A stretch of DNA of 64,000 nucleotides from Eubacteriaceae bacterium (GTDB taxonomy: Bacteria; Bacillota; Clostridia; Lachnospirales; Lachnospiraceae): NCBI GenBank assembly GCA_910574915.1, contig CAJTCR010000021.1:1-64000 (forward strand). Reading direction: 5' to 3'. The translations under genes and the position numbers were made by a program. A model generated the notes under the pieces. That model made no database searches. It was not told the DNA's origin and saw nothing but the letters and a program-made list of their open reading frames with translations. Numbering within the stretch: the first letter of the stretch is position 1; each line of letters starts with the position of its first letter. Of the stretch, positions 35,382-44,743 are shown in pieces.

Positions 35382-36813
35382 TCAGTTATTTTTCGCTGTC
35401 TTGATCAGCTCCGTAACAAGTACCCTGCTGTTTTTTGTATGGTGGCTATTGCGGGGCTTTTTTATGATTGCAAATGCAAAATTAGTCTATTCCATGCTGC
35501 GTTCGATCTGTATCCTGTATGTGCTGCCGATTGGATATGTAGCAGTATTACTTACTTACCAGGCTGGATTTCGAGGAAAATCAGGAGTGTGGAGCCTGGT
35601 TTTCGCAAGATCAAAGGAGCTTACGAACAAGCTTTGGCTGTATGCCGTTCTCTGGACGGTCACTGTGATATTTCTGATTGCTTTTCAGGCGCTCGACCGC
35701 TTACAATGGAGAAGAAAGCTTGCAGATAACATCCCGGAGTATAACCAGGCGACAGTCAAGCTGTATGAAAGCGTCTGCCAAAGGCTTGGGGTAGCGAATC
35801 GAATGATGCCGCTGAACCGAAATGTAGAGATTGATATCCCATGTGTGATTGGATGGATACGTCCCCGGCTGCTGCTGCCGGAGAGAGATTATTCCAGGGA
35901 AGAGCTGGAACTGATTTTTCTTCATGAAGTATCTCACCACAAGCACAAGGATCTGGGATTCAAAGCGTTTTCTGTTGTCGTTATGATGGTTCACTGTTTT
36001 AATCCGGCAGCCTGGATTCTTGTCCGAAAAATCAATTTCTGGAGCGAATGCATGGCAGATCTGGAAGTGCTCGAAATGAACGGCAGTCTGCAAAATGAAA
36101 AGGCATATTTTGATAGTATCGCAAAACTGATTCCCGATGATAAGAAAAAACAAGTAAACAGTGCTTTTGTCTCAGCCTTATGTATCAGTAGAAAAATGAT
36201 TGACAGGAGAGTGGATTTTGTGAAAAAGTATAGGTTAATGAAATCAGCAGGCAAGTTGGTAACAGCAGCGCTCGGGGCAGCGTTTATACTTGCTTCAGGG
36301 ACAACTGCATATGCATCGGGGAAGACAGTAGCTGATCTTCATAACGTAGTTTATAGGGATACGGAAAACTATGTGAATGTGGAAGAGGGGTCTACCATCA
36401 GGACAGTAGTAGCGGATGACGGGATGATTGAGTATCATTGCCGGATTGAGGATTTGGATAGGGAAGGGCTTAAGATTGTAACTATGCCGGATGAAGAAAT
36501 CTCGACGATTACTGCTGGGTTTCATTATAATATGGACTGGTATGTAGAACCAGAATGTAGATTTGTTAGTGGAAGCTATTATGTAACAACAAGTCAAAAA
36601 TTATGTGCGTCCGTTACAGTATCGCCAACAGATAAATATTATGATTTGGGCATTATGGATGATAATGGAAATGCATATTATGTGAGAGGCAGAGGAGCTG
36701 CATCACATAATTTTACTATTCCAAAATCAAGCAGGTACCGTGTATTTATTCAAAATAATAACAGCAGCACAACACTTCACGCAACAGGGTATTTTGTATA
36801 TGAAGATAAATAA
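35365..36813 (+). CDS. BlaR1/MecR1-type M56 membrane metallopeptidase
   Basis: A 482-residue membrane protease. Four predicted membrane segments (for example LINQLFFAVLISSVTSTLLF) surround the cytosolic zinc domain with ELIFLHEVSHHKHKD, the HExxH motif. After a further hydrophobic stretch (TAALGAAFILASGTTAYASG, near residue 300) comes an external domain of about 170 residues. That domain is not the penicillin-binding sensor of BlaR1; no SxxK/SxN motifs are visible. The signal sensed is therefore probably not a beta-lactam. It would cleave or inactivate the BlaI-like repressor. Confidence 0.88.
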   Translation: MMILINQLFFAVLISSVTSTLLFFVWWLLRGFFMIANAKLVYSMLRSICILYVLPIGYVAVLLTYQAGFRGKSGVWSLVFARSKELTNKLWLYAVLWTVTVIFLIAFQALDRLQWRRKLADNIPEYNQATVKLYESVCQRLGVANRMMPLNRNVEIDIPCVIGWIRPRLLLPERDYSREELELIFLHEVSHHKHKDLGFKAFSVVVMMVHCFNPAAWILVRKINFWSECMADLEVLEMNGSLQNEKAYFDSIAKLIPDDKKKQVNSAFVSALCISRKMIDRRVDFVKKYRLMKSAGKLVTAALGAAFILASGTTAYASGKTVADLHNVVYRDTENYVNVEEGSTIRTVVADDGMIEYHCRIEDLDREGLKIVTMPDEEISTITAGFHYNMDWYVEPECRFVSGSYYVTTSQKLCASVTVSPTDKYYDLGIMDDNGNAYYVRGRGAASHNFTIPKSSRYRVFIQNNNSSTTLHATGYFVYEDK

Positions 36814-36958
36814 AAAATATCGAAACCTAATGCAGCAGAAATGCAAATCGTATTATAACTTAGAGGATTTTAAAATTGTTTACTTCAAATTCGGCAAACG
36901 GGTTGTGCCGATCTTTTACGTACCGTTATATGGCGGGGAGGATAAGAAGGAGAAGTAG
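36800..36958 (+). CDS. Possible small basic protein (52 aa)
   Basis: An open frame of 52 codons starting at ATG 36800, overlapping the stop of the M56 gene by 14 bp. The product is basic and aromatic-rich (YFKFGKRVVPIFYVPLYGG). No clear ribosome site is visible, but translational coupling to the upstream gene would not need a strong one. Not recognised. It may simply be an open stretch. Confidence 0.35.
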   Translation: MKINKKYRNLMQQKCKSYYNLEDFKIVYFKFGKRVVPIFYVPLYGGEDKKEK

Positions 36959-37511
36959 CGCATTTTGGGCTGGTTTGTAAATGAGCCAGAATGAGCGGGT
37001 TTAGACAATGTGGCTGAAATGTGAAGGTTATATCAGAAATGCAGTGTATGCGAACGACGTGCCAGGCAGGAAACGAAGGGGCAGGGAAAGCTCTGCCAGG
37101 CAGCCTGGGTTTATTTTCTGCGGGGACTGGCAAAAAGCTGACGCTTGCAGCAGGATGATCGATGTGATTATGCTGTATGCAGTCAGGGTTACGAGCAGTT
37201 ACAGGATTGATCAAACAGTATGTGAAATAGACGAATGAAAAGCCGCATCTTGGGAATCTTTGGCGGGATTTCCGGGTGCGGCTGATTTTTTTGTCGCTTG
37301 TTTGTATGGCGTATTTCGGTTATAATAAAGTTAGATTTTGCTTTAAACAAATGAGGTGCTGTCTCCCATCGGAATTAAAAAGTCCGCATCACCCGGAAAA
37401 ACTGCGGTCAAAAATTTTCAGGTATTAGACCCTGTTTGGCAATGAAGGGGCGTTTAGCGGGCTGGATACGCTGAAAGTGGAAATAGGGACAGATGGCGGG
37501 ATCTATCAATT
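36959..37511. other. Gap with terminator and decayed LRR gene end
   Basis: 36959-37235 contains an open frame (37008-37238) without a ribosome site or recognisable family, which I do not call. A terminator follows. 37430-37514 encodes, in one frame, NEGAFSGLDTLKVEIGTDGG ending in TGA, which matches the repeat style of BspA-type leucine-rich proteins. The preceding part is broken by stops and frame changes, so it is a remnant. Confidence 0.55.
37241..37293 (+). terminator. Terminator after the blaR region
   Basis: AGCCGCA (37241-37247) and TGCGGCT (37277-37283) pair around a foldable loop (GGGAATC/GATTTCC), followed by GATTTTTTTG. Confidence 0.75.
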
Positions 37512-38255
37512 ATGAATATGGAGAAAAAAAGCAGAATGACATTACTGTATCGGTTAAGAGAAGAAAAAAAGATGCGTCTCAAAGGCGGGATTTATCATCA
37601 GACCCAGGTGAAGCTTGCATACAATTCCAACCATATGGAAGGCAGCAGGCTGACCGAAGAGCAGACACGTTATATATACGAAACCAACACCATCGGTATC
37701 AGCCAGGAGCCGGCGAATGTAGACGATATTATAGAAACGGTCAATCATTTTCACTGCTTTGATTATATTTTAGACCATGCAGAGGAAGATTTGACGCAAA
37801 AATTGATACGGGATATCCATGCAATTTTAAAATCAAATACGTCGGACAGCCATTTGGAGTGGTTTCGCGTCGGTGATTATAAGCAGCGCCCCAATATGGT
37901 CGGGGATTCAAAAACAACACCGCCTGGCAGAGTGCAAAAAGAAATGGAAAAGCTGCTGCTGGATTATGGGCAGAAGGAGACGGTGTTGTTTGAAGATCTT
38001 ATTGAATTTCATTATCATTTTGAGAAAATTCATCCGTTTCAGGATGGAAACGGCAGAGTCGGACGCCTGCTGCTGTTTAAGGAATGCCTGAAATATCAAA
38101 TCGTACCGTTTATTATCGATGAAAGGCACAAACTGTATTATTACAGAGGTTTGAAAGAATACGAGACAGAAAGAGGTTATTTGCTGGATACATGCTTGTC
38201 ATCACAGGATGTGTACAAAGAATGGCTGCGGTATTATGAGGTTGCTGTGGAATGA
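37512..38255 (+). CDS. Fic family protein (AMPylator-type)
   Basis: A 247-residue Fic-domain protein. The catalytic motif HPFQDGNGRVGR (near residue 175) is complete. An N-terminal SNHMEG (near residue 40) fits the self-inhibitory S/T-x3-E-G/N helix of class II Fic enzymes, which blocks ATP binding until released. Such proteins transfer AMP to target hydroxyls. The target here is unknown. There is no separate antitoxin gene, consistent with built-in inhibition. The start ATG 37512 has a weak ribosome site; ATG 37518 is also possible. It follows the remnant of a surface gene. Confidence 0.88.
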   Translation: MNMEKKSRMTLLYRLREEKKMRLKGGIYHQTQVKLAYNSNHMEGSRLTEEQTRYIYETNTIGISQEPANVDDIIETVNHFHCFDYILDHAEEDLTQKLIRDIHAILKSNTSDSHLEWFRVGDYKQRPNMVGDSKTTPPGRVQKEMEKLLLDYGQKETVLFEDLIEFHYHFEKIHPFQDGNGRVGRLLLFKECLKYQIVPFIIDERHKLYYYRGLKEYETERGYLLDTCLSSQDVYKEWLRYYEVAVE

Positions 38256-38312
38256 GATATTCTGATTGCGATCAAATCTGATAAAAAAATAGGTTTACCT
38301 CATAAGAGGCGT

Positions 38313-38350
38313 GCCGTCACTACTGGGAATAGTGGCGGCTATTTTCTTTT
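38313..38350 (+). terminator. Terminator after the fic gene
   Basis: GCCGTCACTA and TAGTGGCGGC form a 10-bp stem, followed by TATTTTCTTTT. The hairpin is nearly the same as the one that ends the antisense RNA of the type I toxin locus at 55.9 kb, so it may be what is left of such a cassette. Confidence 0.75.
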
Positions 38351-38495
38351 GTCCTTGAAAAATCCCGGCTGCATCATTGCGGATATTTATCCTAAATGTG
38401 GAAAAATAGGAATTGAGTTTATCATAGGAAAGTGGTATGATATCAATGGGCTATGCAAAATCTATAGGTTGTATCACATGGAAAGGAGCAGCAAC

Positions 38496-40988
38496 ATGAA
38501 AAAACGGAGCAGAATCGTATCTCTTCTGCTGGCATCTTTGCTTGCATTTCCGGCGGCACCGCTTTCGGCAGTGCCTTTGGATCTGGCACCTGCGGCAGTG
38601 GAAGCGGCGGCAAAGGAAGTAAAGATTACTAATGTGCAGACTGGAACGCTTACGATTGAAAACGGAAAGGTATTCCTGCTAAAGGCAAACCGCTCGGATG
38701 TTACATGGAAAAGCAGCAATCAAAAGGTTGTGACAGTCAGTGCGTCCGGCAAACTGAAAGGGCTAAAAAAAGGAACAGCGAAAATTACAGCGGCGGCAGG
38801 CAAATCCAAAGCTGTAGTTGAGGTTACGGTTGGGAAAAAAGTAACCGGAGTGAATGTAATAAAGTCTGCGGTATCACTGCCAGTCGGCGGAAAATCCACG
38901 ATTAAAGCAGAGGTGCTTCCGGCAGAGGCGTCGAACAAGGAACTGGTGTTTTCATCTGCGGATGCAAAGACCGCGTCGGTATCCAAAAAAGGCGTGATTA
39001 CGGCAAAGGCAGTCGGAAGTACAAAGATTACGGTAGAGGCTTCGGATGGTTCGAAGCAGAAAGAAACCATATTTGTTACTGTGCGTGCGCAGGATGAAGA
39101 AGTGCGTATGCAGGATGATTTTTACCAGGCGATCAATGCACCGATTCTGAAAGCGCATCCGCTGCGGGAAGATCAGGGGATGTGGAGCAATTTCGGCGGC
39201 TTGCAGGAAGAGGTTACGAAAAATTTAAGCAGCCTGATTGACGAGCTGGCTGCGGAAAAAGACAAATTTGAGCAAGGCTCTATTCAGCAGAAGGTGGTTG
39301 ATTTCTATCTGCTTGCCCGCGATATGGAGACAAGGGACAAGGCAGGCGTAGAACCGCTTCGCAAGTATATCGACATGATCGACCAGGCGCAGACCGTTGC
39401 AGAATTTGTGGACGTGCTGGCACAGCTTTCCAATATCGGTGTGAACAGCGTTCTGAACTTTACCATCGCGGTTGATATGCAGGATTCCAATCAATACGTG
39501 CTGGCGGACGAAGGCCCGGCGTATATGCTGCCAAAAGATTACTATGCGCAGACAGAAGCAAACCAGGCAGTGCAGCAGGCATTGGTTACGCTTGCAAAGC
39601 AGATGTTTGTACTGGCAGGGGAAAGCGAGGAAGAGGCGGCAAAGACCGCTGAGAAGGTCTGCGAGATGCAGAAGGAATTTGCAATGCAGGGGCTTGGGCT
39701 GGAAGACCGCTATGCGGTAGAAAAGATCTACAATCCTTATACAAAAGAAGAGCTTGCGAGCCTTTACAGCAACTGCGATATTGTTGGATTTTTAAAGACG
39801 GCAGGCATTACGAATTTTGACAGATGTATTGTGGCGGAAGTGGAAAACGCAAAGAAAATAAACAGCTACCTGACGCCGGAACATCTTGAGGATCTGAAAG
39901 ATTTAACAAAATTTATCCTTTATACGAGCTACAGCACTTATCTGACCAGCGCCCACAACAAGGCGCTGACGGATTTTAATATAGCAATGACAGGATCAGC
40001 GGAGCAAAAAGACGCGGATACCGTTGCCAAAGAGCTGACACAGTCCCTGTTTACCTGGGAATTTGGCAAGCTGTATACAGATAAATATTTTTCAGAAGAA
40101 AGCAAACAGGAAGTAGAAGGCATAGTAAAACAGTTGCTGGCAACCTTCCGCGGCAGAATTGAAAAGCTGGACTGGCTTTCAGAAGAAACAAAGCAAAAAG
40201 CGGTAAAAAAACTGGAGACAATGAAGCTGAAAATCGGTTATCCAGATAAATGGCCGTCTTATTTTGACCGCGTATCAATCGATGCCTCCAAAGGGCTGAT
40301 TGAAAATATTGTTGGCATTATGGACGCGTTAAACGACAATGCGCAAAAGCGCCTGGATACGGGTGTGGATAAGACAGAATGGGCAGCAGCGCCGCAGACA
40401 GTCAATGCGTTTTATAATCCGCAGGCAAACGATATCACATTCCCGGCAGCGATCTTGCAGGAGCCGTTTTACCGTAAAGGCGCAGAAGCAGCGGAAAACC
40501 TGGGCGGCATCGGCACGGTAATCGGGCATGAGATTACCCATGCGTTTGACAATAACGGTGCGCGGTATGATGAAAACGGCAATTTTGTCAACTGGTGGAC
40601 GCAGGAAGACCTGGCGCAGTTCCAGGCAAGGGCACAGAAAGTCAAGGACTATTACAGCAGCATAGAAGTGGCAAACGGGCTGTTCCAAAATGGAGAGACG
40701 ACCGTTGGGGAAAATATTGCGGATATGGGTGCAATGGCATGTATCCTGGACATTATCGGTGACGATAAGCAGGCACAGCGCAAAGCATTCGAGAGCAACG
40801 CAAAGATCTGGGCATCCAACCAGACAGACCAGTATCGCGATTATCTGCTGATGGCAGATGCACATTCGTTAAATAAAGTGCGTGTCAATGCGGTACTGCC
40901 GCTGTTCGATGAGTTTTATGAAGTATATGGAGTAACAAAAAAAGACGCGATGTATGTAGCGCCTGAGGATCGTGTAAAGATTTGGTAA
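38496..40988 (+). CDS. Secreted M13-family metallopeptidase with Ig-like domains
   Basis: An 830-residue exported zinc peptidase (neprilysin/PepO class). The signal peptide is residues 1 to about 30 (SRIVSLLLASLLAFPAAPLS). Two Big_2-type Ig-like modules follow (about 45-205; SNQKVVTVSASGKLKGLKKG and VISKKGVITAKAVGSTKIT-like strands). The peptidase part starts near 215 (MQDDFYQAINAPIL). The zinc site is GHEITHAFDNNG with the third ligand in GENIADMGAM, and the chain ends PEDRVKIW as in the family. Cell-wall-adhering Ig modules joined to M13 suggest a surface oligopeptidase. ATG 38496 follows GAAAGGAG. The open frame upstream to 38349 overlaps a terminator and is not used. Confidence 0.93.
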   Translation: MKKRSRIVSLLLASLLAFPAAPLSAVPLDLAPAAVEAAAKEVKITNVQTGTLTIENGKVFLLKANRSDVTWKSSNQKVVTVSASGKLKGLKKGTAKITAAAGKSKAVVEVTVGKKVTGVNVIKSAVSLPVGGKSTIKAEVLPAEASNKELVFSSADAKTASVSKKGVITAKAVGSTKITVEASDGSKQKETIFVTVRAQDEEVRMQDDFYQAINAPILKAHPLREDQGMWSNFGGLQEEVTKNLSSLIDELAAEKDKFEQGSIQQKVVDFYLLARDMETRDKAGVEPLRKYIDMIDQAQTVAEFVDVLAQLSNIGVNSVLNFTIAVDMQDSNQYVLADEGPAYMLPKDYYAQTEANQAVQQALVTLAKQMFVLAGESEEEAAKTAEKVCEMQKEFAMQGLGLEDRYAVEKIYNPYTKEELASLYSNCDIVGFLKTAGITNFDRCIVAEVENAKKINSYLTPEHLEDLKDLTKFILYTSYSTYLTSAHNKALTDFNIAMTGSAEQKDADTVAKELTQSLFTWEFGKLYTDKYFSEESKQEVEGIVKQLLATFRGRIEKLDWLSEETKQKAVKKLETMKLKIGYPDKWPSYFDRVSIDASKGLIENIVGIMDALNDNAQKRLDTGVDKTEWAAAPQTVNAFYNPQANDITFPAAILQEPFYRKGAEAAENLGGIGTVIGHEITHAFDNNGARYDENGNFVNWWTQEDLAQFQARAQKVKDYYSSIEVANGLFQNGETTVGENIADMGAMACILDIIGDDKQAQRKAFESNAKIWASNQTDQYRDYLLMADAHSLNKVRVNAVLPLFDEFYEVYGVTKKDAMYVAPEDRVKIW

Positions 40989-41007
40989 GATTTTTTACGA
41001 GAATAAA

Positions 41008-41052
41008 AAGAAGCTGGAGGCTGTCAGAACGCAGTCCCCAGCTTCTTATATA
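41008..41052. terminator. Bidirectional terminator
   Basis: AAGAAGCTGG and CCAGCTTCTT pair around a 20-base loop between the convergent M13 peptidase and ACT-domain genes. Confidence 0.75.
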
Positions 41053-41083
41053 TAGATCGCTGTCTGCTGTGGAAAACACGCGG

Positions 41084-41515
41084 TTATAAATTTGAAAGCG
41101 CTTCCTGGCAAATGGTATGTATCCCGCTTTTGCTTAAAATCTCAATGGCTTTTTCATTGTCCTCCACACGCAGCACCATATAGGCGGTCGACTGCTTGCG
41201 GGTTAAAAATGCGTACATGTATTCCAGGTTGACGCCGCCGTCTCCTAATATTTTTAAAATACGGAACAGGCTGCCTGGTTCGTCCGGCATTTCGATTGCG
41301 ACAACCGGCGTGATTGAAGCGACATATCCGGCTTCTTTTAACACGCAGGATGTTTTATAAGCATCGTCTACAATAATGCGCACAATGCCAAAATCCTGTG
41401 CTTCGGCAATGGACAGGGCGCGCATGTCGATGCTGGACTGATTTAAGTATTCGGTCAGTTCGGCAAGCTTGCCTGGTTTGTTTTCCACAAAGATAGATAT
41501 TTGTTTGACTGTCAT
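41084..41515 (-). CDS. ACT domain protein
   Basis: A 143-residue protein of two ACT modules. The first begins VKQISIFVENKPGKLAELTE and the second VAIEMPDEPGSLFRILKIL. ACT domains bind amino acids and regulate partner enzymes. The gene follows the phenylacetate-CoA-ligase-type gene by 29 bp, a pairing common in anaerobic Firmicutes, where it probably tunes aryl-acid metabolism in response to aromatic amino acids. The effector is not shown by sequence. Confidence 0.88.
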   Translation of the reverse strand: MTVKQISIFVENKPGKLAELTEYLNQSSIDMRALSIAEAQDFGIVRIIVDDAYKTSCVLKEAGYVASITPVVAIEMPDEPGSLFRILKILGDGGVNLEYMYAFLTRKQSTAYMVLRVEDNEKAIEILSKSGIHTICQEALSNL

Positions 41516-41544
41516 GAATTCCCCTCCAATCTGAATGGCTGTTG

Positions 41545-42852
41545 TTACCCCTGGTACAGATTCCGCTGGTCGATGACGCGTACGGCTTTTCCTTCGCTGC
41601 GCGTAATGGTCTTTGGATTGACCAGCTTGACCTTGACATAGATGCCAAGCATCGCCTTTAATGCGTTTACAAGCTTCTTTTCTCTCTCTGCTACGATACC
41701 CGCGTTGTCTGAGAACATTTCCTGTGTCATTTCTACCTGTACCTCGATCGTGTCGCTGTTGTTCTTGCGTCCGACAAGAATCTGGTAGTTTGCAGGATAT
41801 CCCTGGTTTAAGAGTACGGTTTCGATCTGGGACGGGAATACGTTGACGCCTTTGACGATCAGCATATCGTCGCTGCGTCCCAACGGTTTGGTCATCTTAA
41901 CATGCGTACGCCCGCAGGAGCATTTTTTATGGCTTAAAATGCAGATATCCCTTGTGCGGTAGCGCAACAGCGGGAACGCTTCTTTTGTAATGCTTGTAAA
42001 TACAAGCTCTCCTTTTTCGCCGTCCGGCAGCACTTCTCCGGTCTGCGGGTTGATGACTTCTGCGATAAAATGGTCTTCGTTAATATGCATACCAGTCTGT
42101 TCGCTGCATTCAAAGGAAACGCCAGGGCCGGAGATCTCGGTCAGCCCGTAGATGTCAAATGCCTGGATGCCGAGCTTTTGCTCGATATCGCGGCGCATTT
42201 CCTCTGTCCATGCTTCGGCGCCGAAGATGCCTGCCTTTAGTTTTATCTGATCCTGTAAGCCGCGTTCCCAGATCGATTCAGCCAGGTAAGCTGCGTACGA
42301 AGGCGTACAGCATAAGATCGTAGAGCCAAGGTCGCACATAAACTGGATCTGGCGGTCGGTATTTCCAGAAGACATCGGCAGCGTCAGGGAGCCGATCTTG
42401 TGGGAACCGCCGTTTAAGCCAGGGCCTCCGGTAAATAAGCCGTAGCCGTAGCAGACGTGCACGACATCGTCCTTGGTTCCGCCGGCAGCGGCGATCGCTC
42501 TGGCACAGCATTCTTCCCAAAGATCCAGGTCATGCTGCGTATAAAATGCCACGACTCTGCGTCCGGTCGTACCGCTCGTGGACTGGATGCGGACACAGTC
42601 AGACAGCGGTGCGGCAAGCAGCCCGTACGGATAAGCATCCCGCAGGTCATCCTTCGTTAAAAACGGCAGCTTGTGCAGGTCGTCTACCGAACGGATATCA
42701 GACGGCGTAATGCCGGCGTCGTCCATTTTCTTTTTATAAAATGCTACATTTTCATAAACACGCGTTACGGTTTTTGCCAGACGCTCGTCCTGCCAGGCAC
42801 GGATCTGATCCTGGGAGGCACATTCGATTTCCGGCTGGTAATAGTGCTCCAT
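41545..42852 (-). CDS. paaK: Phenylacetate-CoA ligase family enzyme
   Basis: A 435-residue AMP-forming ligase of the PaaK type. Marks are IQSTSGTTGRRVVAFYTQHD (P-loop), AEAWTEEMRRDIEQKLG, DIYGLTEISGPGVSFEC, RTRDICILSHKKCSCGRTH and the C-terminal GRSDDMLIVKGVNVFPSQIE. It activates phenylacetate or a related aryl acid with CoA and ATP. In fermenters this enzyme usually works with indolepyruvate:ferredoxin oxidoreductase in aromatic amino-acid metabolism; those genes are not in this window. The promoter is divergent from the nucleotidyltransferase gene. Confidence 0.9.
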   Translation of the reverse strand: MEHYYQPEIECASQDQIRAWQDERLAKTVTRVYENVAFYKKKMDDAGITPSDIRSVDDLHKLPFLTKDDLRDAYPYGLLAAPLSDCVRIQSTSGTTGRRVVAFYTQHDLDLWEECCARAIAAAGGTKDDVVHVCYGYGLFTGGPGLNGGSHKIGSLTLPMSSGNTDRQIQFMCDLGSTILCCTPSYAAYLAESIWERGLQDQIKLKAGIFGAEAWTEEMRRDIEQKLGIQAFDIYGLTEISGPGVSFECSEQTGMHINEDHFIAEVINPQTGEVLPDGEKGELVFTSITKEAFPLLRYRTRDICILSHKKCSCGRTHVKMTKPLGRSDDMLIVKGVNVFPSQIETVLLNQGYPANYQILVGRKNNSDTIEVQVEMTQEMFSDNAGIVAEREKKLVNALKAMLGIYVKVKLVNPKTITRSEGKAVRVIDQRNLYQG

Positions 42853-42901
42853 ACTTATACAGTTCCTTTCTTTTTTCTAAATAGATGTGATTATGGTACA
42901 T

Positions 42902-42931
42902 ATTATAGCATATTCGGGTGCATGTGTCCAA
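42902..42931 (-). promoter_or_regulatory. Promoter of paaK-ACT operon
   Basis: On the minus strand TTGGAC (42926-42931) and TATAAT (42902-42907) are 18 bp apart, about 50 bp before the paaK start. Confidence 0.7.
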
Positions 42932-42937
42932 AAAAAC

Positions 42938-42966
42938 TTGAACAAAACAGTTATCAATGGTATGAT
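42938..42966 (+). promoter_or_regulatory. Promoter of nucleotidyltransferase gene
   Basis: TTGAAC (42938-42943) and TATGAT (42961-42966) are 17 bp apart, with an AAGGAGG site 16 bp further on. Confidence 0.7.
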
Positions 42967-42998
42967 AGGTAAAGCGAAACCAAGGAGGATGTTTGTAT

Positions 42999-43904
42999 AT
43001 GAAAGATATAGCGCTCGTGATTATGGCAGCAGGCATTGGCTCCCGATACGGAGCAGGCATTAAGCAGTTGCAGAAGGTAGGCCCGCAGGGGGAAATTATT
43101 ATTGATTATTCGATCCATGATGCATTAGAAGCGGGATTTACAAAAGTGATTTTTATTATACGAAAAGATATTGAACAGGAATTTAAAGAAGTGATCGGCA
43201 AAAGAATTGAAAAAACATGTCCGGTCGAATATGTATTCCAGGAAAAAGACGATCTGCCGCAGGGATTTACCTGCCCTTTGCAGCGTGTAAAGCCGTGGGG
43301 AACCGGCCAGGCGATTCTGGCGTGCAGAAACATTCTGGACGTGCCGTTTGCGGTGATCAACGCGGACGACTACTATGGAAAGGCTGCGTTTAAAAAAGTA
43401 TATCACTTTTTAAGGGAGCATGAAAATACGACGGGCGAGTACTGCATGGCTGGTTTCCAGATTGCAAATACGTTAAGTGAAAACGGCGCTGTGACACGCG
43501 GTGTGTGTGAGATGAACGACCAGAACAAGCTGTTAAAGGTCGTGGAAACAGGCGGCATTGAACGTACGCAGTCCGGGCAGATCTGCTGTGAAGGCGGTGC
43601 GGTATTGCAGGAAGATACGCTTGTGTCCATGAACCTCTGGGGACTGACGCCGGAATTTCTGCAAGTATTGGAACAGGGCTTTGCGGAATTTTTAAAGCAG
43701 GCTGACCCGCAGGATTTAAAGGCGGAATATCTGCTGCCGTCCGTGGTAGACCAGATGATTCAAAGCGGCAGTGCCGCGGTTACCGTGCTGCCAACGCCGG
43801 ATAAGTGGTTTGGCGTTACTTACGCAGAAGACAAAGACAGCGTTGTGGAAGCTTTTCGCCAGCTTACAGAGGCAGGCGTCTACGGCGGCAGCCTTTGGGA
43901 TTAG
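42999..43904 (+). CDS. Sugar-phosphate nucleotidyltransferase
   Basis: A 301-residue enzyme of the NTP-transferase fold. It opens [19 protein letters not shown] and has [19 protein letters not shown] and [15 protein letters not shown], the sites for nucleotide and metal. It belongs with uncharacterised sugar nucleotidyltransferases rather than classic GalU; the sugar is unknown. ATG 42999 follows AAGGAGG; a TTG two codons earlier is less likely. It is followed 17 bp later by the damaged UDP-glucose dehydrogenase gene, which suggests the pair once made a UDP-sugar or uronic acid. Confidence 0.85.
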   Translation: MKDIALVIMAAGIGSRYGAGIKQLQKVGPQGEIIIDYSIHDALEAGFTKVIFIIRKDIEQEFKEVIGKRIEKTCPVEYVFQEKDDLPQGFTCPLQRVKPWGTGQAILACRNILDVPFAVINADDYYGKAAFKKVYHFLREHENTTGEYCMAGFQIANTLSENGAVTRGVCEMNDQNKLLKVVETGGIERTQSGQICCEGGAVLQEDTLVSMNLWGLTPEFLQVLEQGFAEFLKQADPQDLKAEYLLPSVVDQMIQSGSAAVTVLPTPDKWFGVTYAEDKDSVVEAFRQLTEAGVYGGSLWD

Positions 43905-43921
43905 ACAACGAGGACAGTCAG

Positions 43922-44725
43922 ATGAAAATAGTGGTAGCAGGAACCGGATATGTAGGCTTGTCCCTGGCAGTATTGCTGTCACAGCATCATGAAGTGACGG
44001 CGGTGGATATCCAGCCGGAAAAGGTGGCTATGATTAACGCGCGCAGGTCGCCGATTATCGATCAGGATATCACCGATTATTTAGAACAGAAAGACTTGCG
44101 GCTGCATGCGGCTTTGGACGGGTCGCAGGCGTTTAAAGACGCGGACTATGTGATCGTATCCACACCGACAAACTATGACCCGAAGATGAACTATTTTGAC
44201 ACATCGTCGGTTGAGGAGGTCATACAAAAAGTAACTACATGCAATCCGAATGCGGTGATCGTGATCAAATCAAAGGATACGAAGCAGCTTCTGGCAAACT
44301 ATCAGGACGTGCCGGAAAACCTGATCGAGGCAATCGTGGAGTCCAACCGTACGCGCAAAGACTTTATCGCAGACCAGGTGCTTGCCAAAGGCGGCTATTA
44401 TGAATCAGACAGCAGCAACGGCAGGAACGGGCTGCCGGGCAACGATTGTGTCGTCGGCATTTACAGGCTTACGATGAAGGCAGATTCGGATAATTTCAGG
44501 CAAAGCTCCATCCAGGGCGTGATGAAGCGGATCAAGGCAAAAGGAGCGACGGTAATCATCTACGAGCCGCGTTTATCAAAACGGCTGTTTTTCGGCAGCG
44601 AGGTAGTCACGGATTTGTCGGAATTTAAGGCAAAGTCTGACGTAATCGTAGCAAACCGCTTTGCGGGAGAACTAGAAGATGTGTCGGAAAAAGTGTATAC
44701 GAGAGACTTGTATGGAGTTGATTAG
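43922..44725 (+). pseudogene. ugd: UDP-glucose 6-dehydrogenase, internal deletion
   Basis: The N-terminus is a normal UDP-glucose dehydrogenase ([36 protein letters not shown]), and so is the C-terminus ([41 protein letters not shown]). But the chain is 267 residues instead of about 390. VIVIKS passes directly into KDTKQLL. In intact enzymes about 120 residues stand between these words, including the catalytic cysteine of the GGxCLPKDT segment. The frame is kept, so a stable protein could be made, but it cannot be a working dehydrogenase. The repeated short word around the junction (AAATCAAAGGAT) may mark the deletion point. It follows the nucleotidyltransferase gene by 17 bp. Confidence 0.88.
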
Positions 44726-44743
44726 GGAACCGTTAAGAAGTTC

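Noticed and set aside
37008-37238. A 76-residue gene after the blaR region
   Set aside because: No ribosome site, no recognisable motif, unusual composition, and it runs into a terminator.
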